From Candidatus Anaerobutyricum avicola (lineage in GTDB: Bacteria > Bacillota > Clostridia > Lachnospirales > Lachnospiraceae), in NCBI GenBank assembly GCA_019113845.1, contig DXGQ01000007.1, positions 1 to 64,000 of the forward strand: 64,000 nucleotides of DNA, given 5' to 3'. Numbering within the stretch: position 1 is the stretch's first letter; each line of letters opens with the position of its first letter. Below the pieces are notes generated by a model. The model made no database searches. It saw only the letters and a program-made list of their open reading frames with translations, and had not been told where the DNA came from. Position numbers and translations under genes: made by a program. Below are positions 34,909 through 44,381 of the stretch, piece after piece.

Positions 34909-34984
34909 TAAAAGCAATGCTTAAGATGATTGGGAACAAGAGATGATAAAAGCAATGCTCAGGAAAATCAAAAAGAAGAGATAA
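34870..34984 (+). repeat. Three tandem degenerate copies of the flippase 3' end
   Basis: The last 13 codons of the flippase (MKAVLKMIKKKK and stop) recur twice immediately downstream with a 38-base period, as IKAMLKMIGNKR plus stop and IKAMLRKIKKKR plus stop. The second and third copies share the stretch ATAAAAGCAATGCT. Only the first copy is translated in the gene. It looks like an old tandem duplication of a 3' end, each unit keeping its own stop. Confidence 0.7.
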
Positions 34985-34988
34985 ACAG

Positions 34989-35037
34989 GGGGCAGCCGCG
35001 TCAATGATCATCGCCCGGTCATTGACGTGGCTGCCCC
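34989..35037. terminator. Bidirectional terminator between convergent polysaccharide operons
   Basis: GGGGCAGCCGCGTCAATGA pairs over 19 positions (one mismatch) with TCATTGACGTGGCTGCCCC. It lies between the flippase and the stop of the minus-strand ATP-grasp gene. Confidence 0.85.
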
Positions 35038-35046
35038 TTTGAGAAT

Positions 35047-36228
35047 TTATTCCACTTCTATCTTGATATTATCCATTGCCTTAAAAAGAAGATCCTGGGC
35101 TTCTTCCAGAGTCTCCCCTTTGGCGATGATATGTCCGATCCGGTCCGGTCCCACATGGAACTTGTGCACCTCGTCGCCAGGTTTATAATCAAAATGAACT
35201 TCACAGATATTATCGTCTGGTTCATTGAGATTCTCTATGGAACGGATCACGCCGTCTTTGTCGCTCATGAGCAGGTGGCTGGCGTTCGGCGTGTGCGGTT
35301 TTTTAAAGTTAAAATCCGGGTCCTCGTCCAGAGCGGTCCGGATGATCTTTTCATAGTAGTCAAATCCATAATAAATAGAAACAAGCTCAGCCAGACAGGT
35401 GGCGCCGCAGCGGCCGCCGATCTCCAGAACATAAGTCTTACCGTTTTTCAGGATAAAGTCCGCGTTGATGGCGCAGTTATCAAGACCCATCGCCTTTACC
35501 GCGCGGCGGAGCTGGATCTTGGCGTCTTCCACTACCTCCTCAGGCAGGACATACGGCGCGTAATGTCCGATCGGAACGCCGGTGTCACCGTGATAAACAT
35601 AATCGCCGTGCGGGAGGATGAAAGAGACGTTGCCGTCATAGGCGAACGCCTGCGCGCCGAACTCCTCGCCCTCGATAAATTCTTCCACCAGAAAATAATC
35701 TTTGCGGGTATTTTCACGGACATAATCCATGGAGGAAGTAAACTCATCGGAAGAATTTACGCGGATGATACCGCGGCTTCCGGAGGAATCCACCGATTTG
35801 AAAATGAGCGGAAAGTTCAGATCACGGATCGTTTTCCGGATATCCGGGTCGGAAAAAGAGACCCTGCGGAAGCGGGCGGTGCGGACACCGTACTCTTCAT
35901 AGCGGCTCTTCATCAGCATTTTGTCCACGGCGACCTTGGAAGCCTCGTAGGAGAGACCGTTCAGTCCCATGGCATCGCAAACCCTGCCGACGGTTTTCAT
36001 GCAGACGTCGGTTCCTGAAGTGACAATCCCTTTGATGCGCTCTTTTTTTGCAATCTCAAGAATCTTATCTTCGTCCACTGTATTTTCGTAATACACTTTG
36101 TCGGCCAGGGCGAATCCGGGGTAATTGCCGGGGATACTGACGACAATGGTGTAAAGCCCCATTTTCTTTGCAGTTTCAATCAGGGGAACCTGGTAGATGC
36201 CGGCTCCCAGTATCATAATTTTTGTCAC
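35047..36228 (-). CDS. ATP-grasp carboxylate-amine ligase
   Basis: The 393-residue ATP-grasp enzyme has an N-terminal Rossmann-like pre-ATP-grasp domain (MILGAGIYQVPLIETAKKMG). ATP-binding residues follow in FPLIFKSVDSSGSRGIIRV near residue 140. FLVEEFIEGEEFGAQAFA comes next, and the metal/ATP site EIGGRCGATCLAEL sits near residue 270. The family joins a carboxylate to an amine or other nucleophile through an acyl-phosphate; the actual substrates are unknown. Its position at the end of the minus-strand envelope gene set suggests it decorates a sugar with an amino acid or similar group, possibly complementing the CapK-like ligase (inference). A GGAGGG ribosome-binding site precedes the ATG. 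Confidence 0.82.
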   Translation of the reverse strand: MTKIMILGAGIYQVPLIETAKKMGLYTIVVSIPGNYPGFALADKVYYENTVDEDKILEIAKKERIKGIVTSGTDVCMKTVGRVCDAMGLNGLSYEASKVAVDKMLMKSRYEEYGVRTARFRRVSFSDPDIRKTIRDLNFPLIFKSVDSSGSRGIIRVNSSDEFTSSMDYVRENTRKDYFLVEEFIEGEEFGAQAFAYDGNVSFILPHGDYVYHGDTGVPIGHYAPYVLPEEVVEDAKIQLRRAVKAMGLDNCAINADFILKNGKTYVLEIGGRCGATCLAELVSIYYGFDYYEKIIRTALDEDPDFNFKKPHTPNASHLLMSDKDGVIRSIENLNEPDDNICEVHFDYKPGDEVHKFHVGPDRIGHIIAKGETLEEAQDLLFKAMDNIKIEVE

Positions 36229-36321
36229 AGTTTTCCCTCCTGTAAAGGTAGTATACTGACACGTTTCTTTATGTTTTTGGTGTAAAAATGAACAATGTCA
36301 GCCCGTTGGTTTGTATATATT

Positions 36322-37359
36322 TTATTTTGCAGTTACATTTTCGTAAATCTTATTTTCGGAATCATCGGATATCCTGTTGCCACAAATCGCATGTTCCGAA
36401 TCATCAGATGTGTCGCCGTGGGCGGTCATTTCAGCGTGATCGTAGATCTTTTTTACCACATACTGCGGCTGCCGGTTCATGCCCAGGAACATCCGGCCCA
36501 GATACTCCCCGATCAGTCCGAGGAAGAGCATGATGATCCCGGAGAAAAAGCAGATGGCGCACATGACGGAAGGCCAGCCCAGTGCCATGGCAGGGTTGAT
36601 AAGTTTGCGGATGACGACGATCACTGCGCCGAGGATACTCAAAATAGAAAAGAAATATCCGCAGTAGGTGGCCATCCGGAGAGGGATGACAGAGTATCCC
36701 ATGATGTTGGACCACAGCTGCAGCAGCTTCTTTAACGTGTAACCGGACTCGCCCACTTCCCGTTCAAAATGTTTGATGGGAATACAGCTGATATTCCGGG
36801 TGGTCCGCAGGAACAGTCCCTGCAGGTGGGTGTACGGGCTTTTGTACTGTACGACATAGTCCCGCACGAAACGCCGGATAACCCAGTAGCTGGATGTCCG
36901 CATATCCTTCGGCTTGCCGATGAGGATGCGGACGGTGATGTAGTTGATAAAACTGCCGAAGTTCCGGAAAACGGAATGTTTCTTTTCCGGATAGTAGCCG
37001 TAAACGATATCATAGCCCTTCCCGATCTCTGCCAGCAGATATTTGAGCTGGGAAGGATGGGTCTGCATATCGTCGTCCATGGCGATCAGAAGCTCGCCGG
37101 AGGCATAATTAAGACCGGCCATCACCGCGTTGTGCTGACCGGAATTTCTGGCGAGAGAGATCACTTTGACGAAAGCGTGGTCTCTTGCCAGCGCGCGAAG
37201 CTCGTCAAGTGTGGCGCCCCCGTCAGGAGAATAATCATCCACCAGAATGAATTCATATTCGGAAATCCCGAGATTCTCAAGTTCTTCCGCAGTCATCTCC
37301 ACGACTTTGCGGATGGTCCGGGATGATTTATAACAGGGTATGATAATGGAATGTAACAC
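36322..37359 (-). CDS. Membrane glycosyltransferase, family 2 (GtrB/DPM1-like)
   Basis: Transfers a sugar from a nucleotide donor to polyprenyl phosphate. The GT-A domain shows SIIIPCYKSSRTIRKVV at the N-terminus, the EFILVDDYSPDGG segment and MDDDMQTHPSQL with the metal-binding DxD-type acidic residues. Two C-terminal membrane helices (about 235-265 and 270-300) are typical of GtrB/ArnC-like enzymes. The GTG start at 37359 follows GGAGGAACTACT; an upstream ATG at 37446 would add 29 unlikely residues. About 345 residues. It lies downstream of the sugar aminotransferase, so the amino sugar may be its donor moiety. A gap of about 93 bases separates it from the ATP-grasp gene. Confidence 0.88.
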   Translation of the reverse strand: MLHSIIIPCYKSSRTIRKVVEMTAEELENLGISEYEFILVDDYSPDGGATLDELRALARDHAFVKVISLARNSGQHNAVMAGLNYASGELLIAMDDDMQTHPSQLKYLLAEIGKGYDIVYGYYPEKKHSVFRNFGSFINYITVRILIGKPKDMRTSSYWVIRRFVRDYVVQYKSPYTHLQGLFLRTTRNISCIPIKHFEREVGESGYTLKKLLQLWSNIMGYSVIPLRMATYCGYFFSILSILGAVIVVIRKLINPAMALGWPSVMCAICFFSGIIMLFLGLIGEYLGRMFLGMNRQPQYVVKKIYDHAEMTAHGDTSDDSEHAICGNRISDDSENKIYENVTAK

Positions 37360-37476
37360 AGTAGTTCCTCCTGCTGCCGCAGATGTAAGGAAATGTCCCG
37401 GCTTACGCGAAAACTCCCGGCACAGGCGGGAGTATCCGTAAGGCACATGATGATAAAACTGCTGAAAAAGGGCAGT

Positions 37477-38607
37477 TTAGCGGGTGTAAAATTCCCTGAT
37501 CTTCTGGCAGACTGTCAATACTTTTTCTCTTTCAAGACCGTAGTAGAGTGGAAGACGCAGAAGCCGTTCGCTCTCGCTGGTCGTGTATCTGTCCTCTCCG
37601 TGGAAGCGGCCGTACTTCTTTCCGGCAGGCGCGCTGTGAAGAGGAATGTAATGGAAGACGGTGGAGATATCGTTTTCTTTCAGGAAACGGATCAATGCAG
37701 AGCGTTCTTCCAGATCTTTAGCCTTGATATAGTACATATGCGCGTTGTGCACGCAGCCCTCCGGTATGGTCGGAAGGGAGAGATAGCCGGCCTCCTGAAG
37801 AGGGGCCAGTGTCTCGTTGTAGAGATTCCAGGAAGCCATGCGGTCCGCATAAATCTCGTCGGCGATCTCCAGCTGCGCCCAGAGATAAGCGGCATTCAGA
37901 TCGCTCGGCAGATAGGAGGAGCCGGGCTCCACCCATGTATATTTATCGATCTGTCCCCGGAAGAACTTGCTGCGGTTCGTGCCCTTCTCCCGGATGATCT
38001 CCGCCAGCTCGATGTTATCTTTATCTTTGATCAGAAGGCAGCCGCCTTCTCCCATACTGTAGTTTTTGGTCTCGTGGAAGCTGAAGCAACCGTAATCGCC
38101 GATGCTGCCGAGAGCTCTGCCCTTGTAGCTTGCCATGACGCCCTGCGCGGCGTCCTCGATGACCAGGAGATGATGCCGGGCGGCGATATCCATGATCGTG
38201 TCCATCTCGCAGGAGACGCCGGCGTAGTGGACCGGAACGATGGCCCTTGTCTTGTCGGTGATGGCGTCCTCAATCTTTGTCTCATCAATATTCATGGTAT
38301 CCGGACGGATATCCACGAAGACAACGGTGGCGCCGCGCAGCACAAAGGCGTCCGCGGTTGACACAAAAGTGTAGGAAGGCATGATGACCTCATCGCCCGG
38401 GCGGATATCCGCAAGGAGGGCGGCCATCTCCGTCGCATGTGTGCAGGAGGTGGTGAGAAGAGCCTTCGCCGTGCCGGTATGTTCTTCTATCCAGCGGCTG
38501 CACAGGGCGGTAAAAGCGCCGTCGCCGCTGATCTTGTGATTGTTGATCGCCTGCGCCATGTACTCGGAAGCCTTCGGAGCGCAGGGTGGAATATTAAAAT
38601 TAATCAT
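37477..38607 (-). CDS. dTDP-4-amino-4,6-dideoxygalactose transaminase-like (DegT/DnrJ/EryC1 family)
   Basis: PLP-dependent sugar aminotransferase. The PLP-lysine lies in FSFHETKNYSMGEGG near residue 180, and the cofactor-contact region includes VIEDAAQGV and SYTFVSTADAFVLRGA. Overall similarity is to RffA/WecE enzymes that make dTDP-4-amino-4,6-dideoxy-galactose for enterobacterial common antigen-type sugars. At 376 residues from ATG 38607, which follows GAAGGATTGCGT, it has normal length; the frame stays open upstream but without similarity. It implies the polymer contains an amino-deoxy sugar. No dTDP-glucose pathway genes are in the window, so they must lie elsewhere. Confidence 0.88.
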   Translation of the reverse strand: MINFNIPPCAPKASEYMAQAINNHKISGDGAFTALCSRWIEEHTGTAKALLTTSCTHATEMAALLADIRPGDEVIMPSYTFVSTADAFVLRGATVVFVDIRPDTMNIDETKIEDAITDKTRAIVPVHYAGVSCEMDTIMDIAARHHLLVIEDAAQGVMASYKGRALGSIGDYGCFSFHETKNYSMGEGGCLLIKDKDNIELAEIIREKGTNRSKFFRGQIDKYTWVEPGSSYLPSDLNAAYLWAQLEIADEIYADRMASWNLYNETLAPLQEAGYLSLPTIPEGCVHNAHMYYIKAKDLEERSALIRFLKENDISTVFHYIPLHSAPAGKKYGRFHGEDRYTTSESERLLRLPLYYGLEREKVLTVCQKIREFYTR

Positions 38608-38698
38608 ACGCAATCCTTCTTTTTCTTTATCGATACAGTTCTGCTGTCTGTCAGGCTGTCCGGAAGACGGATAGCTGAGGGTATTATAGCAAATTTCC

Positions 38699-41600
38699 TC
38701 AGCGTTGTATACCCTTTCTCCGGCTGCTGCCGCGGCGTTTCCGGACGAATTTAAAGAGGATGATGCACACGAACACGCCTGCGCCCGACGCGGTGACAGG
38801 AAGGACATATTTCAGACCCGGCTGCTGATAATGCAGGCGGATGCTGTGCTCTCCTGCGGACAGGTTCAGACCCATGTACTGATAATTGACCTTCTGGATA
38901 TCGACCTCTTCGCCGTCCACCCATGCCGTCCAGCCGCGCTGGTAAGGAAGTGTGATCACGAGCATCTTGTCACTGTCCACAGTGATGTCTCCGGTGACGG
39001 TGTTGGTGTCCGTTTTTACATTTTCCAGAGAATTTTCCCGCAGGGCTGCGACCCGCTCCGGATACGTTTCCATGCTCTGTGTGTAAATGCACAGCTCATC
39101 GAAGCGGATAGTGCCGCCGCCCTTGAACTTCAGCCGGCATTTGGTGAGCGCATCTTCATTGTAGCCCAGATTGAAGAGATATTCTTCCTGTCCGGTGGCG
39201 TAGGAATCAATCTGGAACCGGTGCTCATAGCTCATATTCTCGGCTTTCACCTGTGTTTTCAGAAGATGCTCGGAAGCATCCTTTGGCGCGTACAGGTCGC
39301 CGCGCAGGGACAGATATGTTTCCGAATTCGGTCTGCCCTCAAAGGTAAAGTTGACGATGCCGCCGCCTTCCGGAATGATGATCTCGCCATCTTTCACCGT
39401 CACGCCTTTGCCCGGTTTGATTTTGGTGATCGGCAGCTTCTCGGCGGTCAGAGGCAGGGAATCGGGATCTGCCGTCGTGAGATTTGCATTTTTTTCCACG
39501 GCGTCATCCTCCACAATGGCGGAGAGCATGGTAAGCTCCTGCTTGTGCGCGGCGGAGAGATCCTCCGCATCGGACTCGCTGGTGACCGTGTCGTACGTAT
39601 AGCCAAGCGGCAGGGCGTACTGATTTTCGTAGATCTCATAAGTTCTCTTCCGGCCCTCCCGGTCAAACACCTTTTTGTAGCCGTAAGGCACCGAGATCTT
39701 CACATCGCTGGCAGTGCCCAGGTAGCGGACGCTGGCAAGGGTGTGCATGTAGGCGCGGGCGTTGTAGCTGTAAATGCTCACGATCGTCCAGTCGCTGTTG
39801 CCCATGGCGCGGTTATAGTCCACGATGGCGCCGTTTAAGGTGCTGGTAAATGTGGAGATATCATGATAACCGTAGATCAGACTTGTGGAACGGACATCCC
39901 CGTACGTTTTCAGGTTGGTACTCCGGTAAAAACCGTTTTCCTGCCCGTCCGCATCATCGTCCACGCGGTCCAGATATTTGAGGGCGGTCCGGGACATGTT
40001 GTCGACAGACTTGCCGGGTTTTACGTAGTTTTCCAGATGGCTCTCCTCCTCGTAATCCGTGAGGAAGAAGAAGTTGGCGTTGAAAACGACGGCTGCCATC
40101 GTGACGGCAAAGATGGCATTCTTTGCCGCCTTCTTTGAGATGGAGATCTTATCGTTGTTGATGACCAGCAGCAGGGCGGTGGTCAGCGCCAGCAGTCCGA
40201 ATACAGCCAGGACCTTGTCCGAGCGGTACTTGGTGGAGAAAAAGATGATGCCGGCGTACAGGCAGACCAGCCCCAGCATGAGCTGCATCTCACGGGCGGT
40301 CAGTCTGGTGAAGTTCTCCAGATTCTCTGCCAGGATGAAGGCGATGACAGCAGCATAAATGTAGCACCAGCGGTTGGTGACGCTGCTGAATCCGCTGAAA
40401 ATATATCCGAAGACCGGAAACAGGCAGAAAAAGGTGAAGATGATAAACAGCGGTTTCAGTTCTTTTTTATTTTTCCTCGTAAACAGCAGCACCAGAGCCA
40501 GAACAGCGACCGGCGCGAAGCCGAGTTTCAGCCAGAGTCCCGGACTGAAGGAGTCGGAGAGGAAAGAAACAAAAAAGTCGGCGATCCAGTCTTTCTGGTA
40601 AAACAGCGGTGTGGCGGTCAGAAAATCAGAGAGAGAGCTGCCGCCGCTCCGGCTGGAGCCGATGTAATTGCCAAAGGACGTGAAGATGGAGATACTTCCC
40701 ATGGCGACGCCCAGGATATAGCTGCCGACGATGATAAGTCCTCTGGTAAAAAATGTTTTGATGTTCCGGTATTCTTTCGTGCAGAGAATCCTAGTCACGT
40801 AATAGATACCGAGGGCGATCGTGTTCATATATAAGAAATAATACGTACACAGCAGAGAGATCGCGGTGAATACGGTGAGGAGATACCATTTCTTCTTTGT
40901 GATAAGCTGCTCCATGGCAATGACCAGGATCGGGAGCAGCATCAGCGGGGAGAGAAACTGTCCGTGTCTCGTTCCGGCGTAGATCGCGTAGCCGGAAAAG
41001 GCGTACACCATGCTGGCAACGTAGGCGGCATAGTGGGAACGCCGGAAATACAGCACGAGCGCGGACATGCTGGCTCCCGCAAGGAAATACCGCAGGATGA
41101 TCAGCAGGCTGTAGGCAGTCTCCACCTGAGAAGGATTGAAGAGAAGATACAGCCAGTACACCGGCTCGAAGCTGATGGAGATGGTGGAACCAAGTCCTCT
41201 CGTAAAGTCATACTGCTGAAAGTCAAAGTTGCCGTGCAGGATATCCTGTATGACGGAAGGCACGTAGGAGACAAACTGATGTGCCTTTGCCACATACTGT
41301 CCCAGACCGTCCACAGACCAGATGAGCGTCCGCTCTCCTTCTATGTACGGGACAAAGACGAAATAGGCCATGATGAGGAACAGGATGGTATATCCCACAT
41401 AATACAGAAAAATATCCAGCGCCCGGTTTTTCTCGCGGCGTCGGCTGACAGCCTGACAGAACTCTCTCAGGCGGGAGAGAACTGCCAGGACAAAGGTCTC
41501 CACTGCCCGATACAGAGGCAGGAGAAAGGCGCTCACAAGAAGACAGAATCCGGCGCCGCCGGTTCCGAGCAAGGTGGTTGCCGGTTCATTCCTGTGAAGC

Positions 41601-42373
41601 AGAGCGAGTCCCGCTCCCACGACGAGAAGAACCACGCACGGGATGAGCAGGCAGCAGCAGGCGGAGAGAATCTGTGCCGGTGCGGGATAAGAATCCGTAT
41701 TGTCAGCAGCCGCACGCAGTCTCCGGGCAGTCAGTACGCCTCCGAAGAAGGCGAAAAGATACGGAAAAAGCGGTACGGCGGCAAGGCGGTCTGCGCCCAC
41801 AAAGACGCCCACCAGTCCGTAGCCGAGGATCCCTTCCGGGAGGAAGGTGAACAGAAATCCCACAAGGCAGACGGAGAGCCGCAGAGGGCGGGACCGCAGA
41901 CATTTTTCCACCCATGGCCAGCAGAAGCTGCAGAGCAGAAACAGCACGCTCAGGGTCAGGAAAATGGAAGCCCGGCCCGGAATCCGCAGAACAGCCAGCA
42001 GGTCTTTGATCGTGGCAAAAACGGCTCGCTCATTGATGAGGATCTCATTCAGGAAGCCGACGGTGTAGAAAAGCAGGATTGAGTACAATGCTTTTCGCAG
42101 CGTATTTTTTCTGAAATCTTTCCGGGAAGCGTCCTGCGCTCCCATCAGGCAGCCGGCGGCAAAGATCATACCGGGCGCATATAAAAGTTCTGCTCCTTTT
42201 ATGAGGAGGGAGACGGCCCGCGAGTCAGGAAACGGCCGGTTTAAAAATGAGGCGGCAAACATGCCGAGATAAAACAGCACAAACAGCTCCCGGTACCAGA
42301 GATGTTTTTTATCCGGGTACGCAGAGGCGCTTCCGGGCGCGGTTTTGTTTAAGAGGCGGTTTGGTTTGTCCAT
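38699..42373 (-). CDS. YfhO-family giant membrane protein with an extra N-terminal membrane domain
   Basis: 1224 residues. The part from about residue 320 onward is the YfhO family: many helices, then a long extracytoplasmic region and one last helix (YVLPVTASGAGVFVCIILF). YfhO proteins are GT-C-like and are linked to glycosylation of lipoteichoic acid or related polymers. The C-terminal ectodomain has the family's HSIRLHYQQPGL ending. The first 300 residues form a separate set of about ten helices, resembling acyltransferase-3 or OpgC-like membrane domains only loosely, so that assignment is weak. ATG 42373 follows AGGAGGATATCAC and is preferred over ATG 42424. It is the longest envelope gene in the window. 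Confidence 0.8.
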   Translation of the reverse strand: MDKPNRLLNKTAPGSASAYPDKKHLWYRELFVLFYLGMFAASFLNRPFPDSRAVSLLIKGAELLYAPGMIFAAGCLMGAQDASRKDFRKNTLRKALYSILLFYTVGFLNEILINERAVFATIKDLLAVLRIPGRASIFLTLSVLFLLCSFCWPWVEKCLRSRPLRLSVCLVGFLFTFLPEGILGYGLVGVFVGADRLAAVPLFPYLFAFFGGVLTARRLRAAADNTDSYPAPAQILSACCCLLIPCVVLLVVGAGLALLHRNEPATTLLGTGGAGFCLLVSAFLLPLYRAVETFVLAVLSRLREFCQAVSRRREKNRALDIFLYYVGYTILFLIMAYFVFVPYIEGERTLIWSVDGLGQYVAKAHQFVSYVPSVIQDILHGNFDFQQYDFTRGLGSTISISFEPVYWLYLLFNPSQVETAYSLLIILRYFLAGASMSALVLYFRRSHYAAYVASMVYAFSGYAIYAGTRHGQFLSPLMLLPILVIAMEQLITKKKWYLLTVFTAISLLCTYYFLYMNTIALGIYYVTRILCTKEYRNIKTFFTRGLIIVGSYILGVAMGSISIFTSFGNYIGSSRSGGSSLSDFLTATPLFYQKDWIADFFVSFLSDSFSPGLWLKLGFAPVAVLALVLLFTRKNKKELKPLFIIFTFFCLFPVFGYIFSGFSSVTNRWCYIYAAVIAFILAENLENFTRLTAREMQLMLGLVCLYAGIIFFSTKYRSDKVLAVFGLLALTTALLLVINNDKISISKKAAKNAIFAVTMAAVVFNANFFFLTDYEEESHLENYVKPGKSVDNMSRTALKYLDRVDDDADGQENGFYRSTNLKTYGDVRSTSLIYGYHDISTFTSTLNGAIVDYNRAMGNSDWTIVSIYSYNARAYMHTLASVRYLGTASDVKISVPYGYKKVFDREGRKRTYEIYENQYALPLGYTYDTVTSESDAEDLSAAHKQELTMLSAIVEDDAVEKNANLTTADPDSLPLTAEKLPITKIKPGKGVTVKDGEIIIPEGGGIVNFTFEGRPNSETYLSLRGDLYAPKDASEHLLKTQVKAENMSYEHRFQIDSYATGQEEYLFNLGYNEDALTKCRLKFKGGGTIRFDELCIYTQSMETYPERVAALRENSLENVKTDTNTVTGDITVDSDKMLVITLPYQRGWTAWVDGEEVDIQKVNYQYMGLNLSAGEHSIRLHYQQPGLKYVLPVTASGAGVFVCIILFKFVRKRRGSSRRKGIQR

Positions 42374-42456
42374 ATGTGATATCCTCCTGTTTCTTGTCAC
42401 ATTTTCTTTGAAAATAGAAAACATATGTAAACGGGTTGCTGCGGTTATGTTTGAAG

Positions 42457-43470
42457 TTACCGCTGGAACATGACGGTGTACTCTTCCTTCGACGGATCAT
42501 AGGAATCCTTGCTGGTGGACGCCATGGTCGGGTCCATCATGCTCCAGTTTTTGCCGTCAAACTGAATGAGGCTGTCCACCCAGCCGACAGACTTTAAATA
42601 CACGCTGATCCAGGCGTGGTAGACGTCTCCGGCATAGCCGATGTTCAGTTTGCAGGGAATGCCCTGTGTGCGCAGCATGGTGCACATGAGCGCGGAATAA
42701 TCAAAGCAGATGCCTTTCCCCGTATCCATCGTCTCATCCACATCGGGATAATACGGCGAAGTGACCGTGGCGGCCTTGTCATAGTCATATTCGGTATTGT
42801 TGATGACAAAATGATAGATCGCGGTGGTGATATCCAGATCGGAGGCGCAGCCCTGCGCCAGTTCTCTGCCTTTTTGAACGGCACGGGTGTCCTCCGTGAA
42901 ATAAACGAACTGGTTGGAGTAGAGAAACGGCGTGAACTCATTTTCCAATGTCACTTCAATGACGTCGGACAAAAGCAGACTGTACATATCTCCGTCCATC
43001 TGTTCGTAAATCTCCACAATGTAGGAGCCGTCCCCGGAAGACAGCGGCATCGCCGTGTAAGTGTCTTTTTCACTGATAAAATACAGATAGGACACGCCGT
43101 CCGGGCCGGTGAGCTGGATGTTCACCTGCGGGGCGCTCCCGTGATACGAGGCCATGATATAGCCTTTTGCTGTGTTGGAAATGTCCACTGTCACGGAATC
43201 GTTGCCGATGGTCTCCCTGCCGTCCGCAGTGGGAACGAGCACGGCGGGCGCAAAGGCGGTGATACTGTCATCATCCGCTTCGCCGCCGGTCTTCGCTCCG
43301 GGGGAAGCGCCGCTGCCGCAGCCGCTTAACAACAGGGCGCATAAAAAAAACGGCAGCAGGAAACGATATTTAAAAATGTAAGAAAACCGGAAAAAACGGC
43401 GGCTCCTCCGGGGGACAGGATCCGGGCCGGTGCGCCGCGTTTTATACCGCATTTTATAATGTAATAACAT
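42457..43470 (-). CDS. Transglutaminase-like lipoprotein
   Basis: 337 residues. A very basic N-terminus leads to a hydrophobic stretch ending in the lipobox LLSGC near residue 50, predicting a lipid-anchored extracytoplasmic protein. The C-terminal transglutaminase-core domain has the catalytic triad in order: Cys in GKGICFDYSALM, His in VYHAWISVY and Asp in MMDPTM. Such domains act as cysteine proteases or cross-linking enzymes on cell-wall or secreted proteins. A middle beta-rich domain (about residues 75-190) is unassigned. It begins the minus-strand envelope gene series and is divergent from the histidine phosphatase. Confidence 0.85.
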   Translation of the reverse strand: MLLHYKMRYKTRRTGPDPVPRRSRRFFRFSYIFKYRFLLPFFLCALLLSGCGSGASPGAKTGGEADDDSITAFAPAVLVPTADGRETIGNDSVTVDISNTAKGYIMASYHGSAPQVNIQLTGPDGVSYLYFISEKDTYTAMPLSSGDGSYIVEIYEQMDGDMYSLLLSDVIEVTLENEFTPFLYSNQFVYFTEDTRAVQKGRELAQGCASDLDITTAIYHFVINNTEYDYDKAATVTSPYYPDVDETMDTGKGICFDYSALMCTMLRTQGIPCKLNIGYAGDVYHAWISVYLKSVGWVDSLIQFDGKNWSMMDPTMASTSKDSYDPSKEEYTVMFQR

Positions 43471-43576
43471 ATGATAACCCCTGATAAAATCTTTCCGCTG
43501 TTATTGTAAGGGATAGCACAGAAATTTGCAAGATGCGATACGTGCTTTCGGCATTTTCGGCGGGGAAAGAAAGCTA

Positions 43577-43604
43577 TTGACTTTGTGGAAAAATGTACTA
43601 TAAA
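43577..43604 (+). promoter_or_regulatory. Promoter of the histidine phosphatase gene
   Basis: TTGACT, a 16-base spacer and TATAAA, 33 bases before the start codon. Confidence 0.65.
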
Positions 43605-43637
43605 ATGAAGACAGTTCAGGAAAAGGAGGCAGAAGGA

Positions 43638-44315
43638 ATGCTGCTTTATGTAATAAGACACGGGGAGACAAAATGGAATGCGGACGGGCGTCTGCAGGGC
43701 TGCGCGGATATCCCCTTAAATGAAAATGGCAGGGAGCTGGCGCGCATCACAGGAGAGGCATTAAAGGAAGTGCCTTTCGATTTGATCATCAGCAGTCCGC
43801 TTCAGAGGGCGAGGGAGACCGGCGCACTGATGGCGGAACCGTCGGAGCGGTATTACGGGAGAAAGATTCCGGTCATTCTGGACGACCGGATCCGGGAGAT
43901 CGACTGGGGCAGCTGGGAAGGTCTTGGCTGCACGGAGCGCAATTATGAGATTCCGGATGAGAATTATAATCTGTTTTTGACAGACGCGCTGCATTTTGCG
44001 GGCTCTCCGGACGGGGAGAGTGTGGCGGATGTCTGTGACAGGACGGCGGAGTTTCTGCAGGAAGTGATACATAATCCGGAGTATGAGGATAAGACGATCC
44101 TGATATCGACCCACGGCTGCGCCATGCGCGCCATGCTGAACCCACTCTATGAGAACCGGCTGGACTTCTGGCAGGGGCATGTGCCGTATAACTGCACGGT
44201 CAATGTGGTGGAGGCGCATCACGGCATGGCGAAGCTTGCCGAGAAGGATAAGATCTATTATGACGCCTCCCTCTGTTTTGACAATTACAAGGTTGTGCAT
44301 CCGTCGGAAAAATAA
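43638..44315 (+). CDS. Histidine phosphatase family protein
   Basis: Phosphoglycerate mutase-like phosphatase of 225 residues. The phospho-acceptor motif VIRHGETKWN starts at residue 5. The second catalytic His is in ISTHGCAMRAML, and the Arg and Glu of the site are seen in SSPLQRARETGAL and REIDWGSWEG. Substrate unknown; relatives include alpha-ribazole phosphatase and broad sugar phosphatases. ATG 43638 is chosen because AAAAGGAGGCAGAAGG is directly upstream. Single-gene unit between the transglutaminase lipoprotein and spoVT. Confidence 0.9.
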   Translation: MLLYVIRHGETKWNADGRLQGCADIPLNENGRELARITGEALKEVPFDLIISSPLQRARETGALMAEPSERYYGRKIPVILDDRIREIDWGSWEGLGCTERNYEIPDENYNLFLTDALHFAGSPDGESVADVCDRTAEFLQEVIHNPEYEDKTILISTHGCAMRAMLNPLYENRLDFWQGHVPYNCTVNVVEAHHGMAKLAEKDKIYYDASLCFDNYKVVHPSEK

Positions 44316-44381
44316 AACGTCGCCTGCGTTTTTCTCTTTGCGGCGGACAGCGTGCTGTTCCGGTGTCCGGATAAACTTTTA

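Noticed and set aside
40964-42082. 372-codon plus-strand frame inside the YfhO gene
   Set aside because: Low-complexity Gln/Glu/Lys-rich reading opposite membrane helices, with no start signals.
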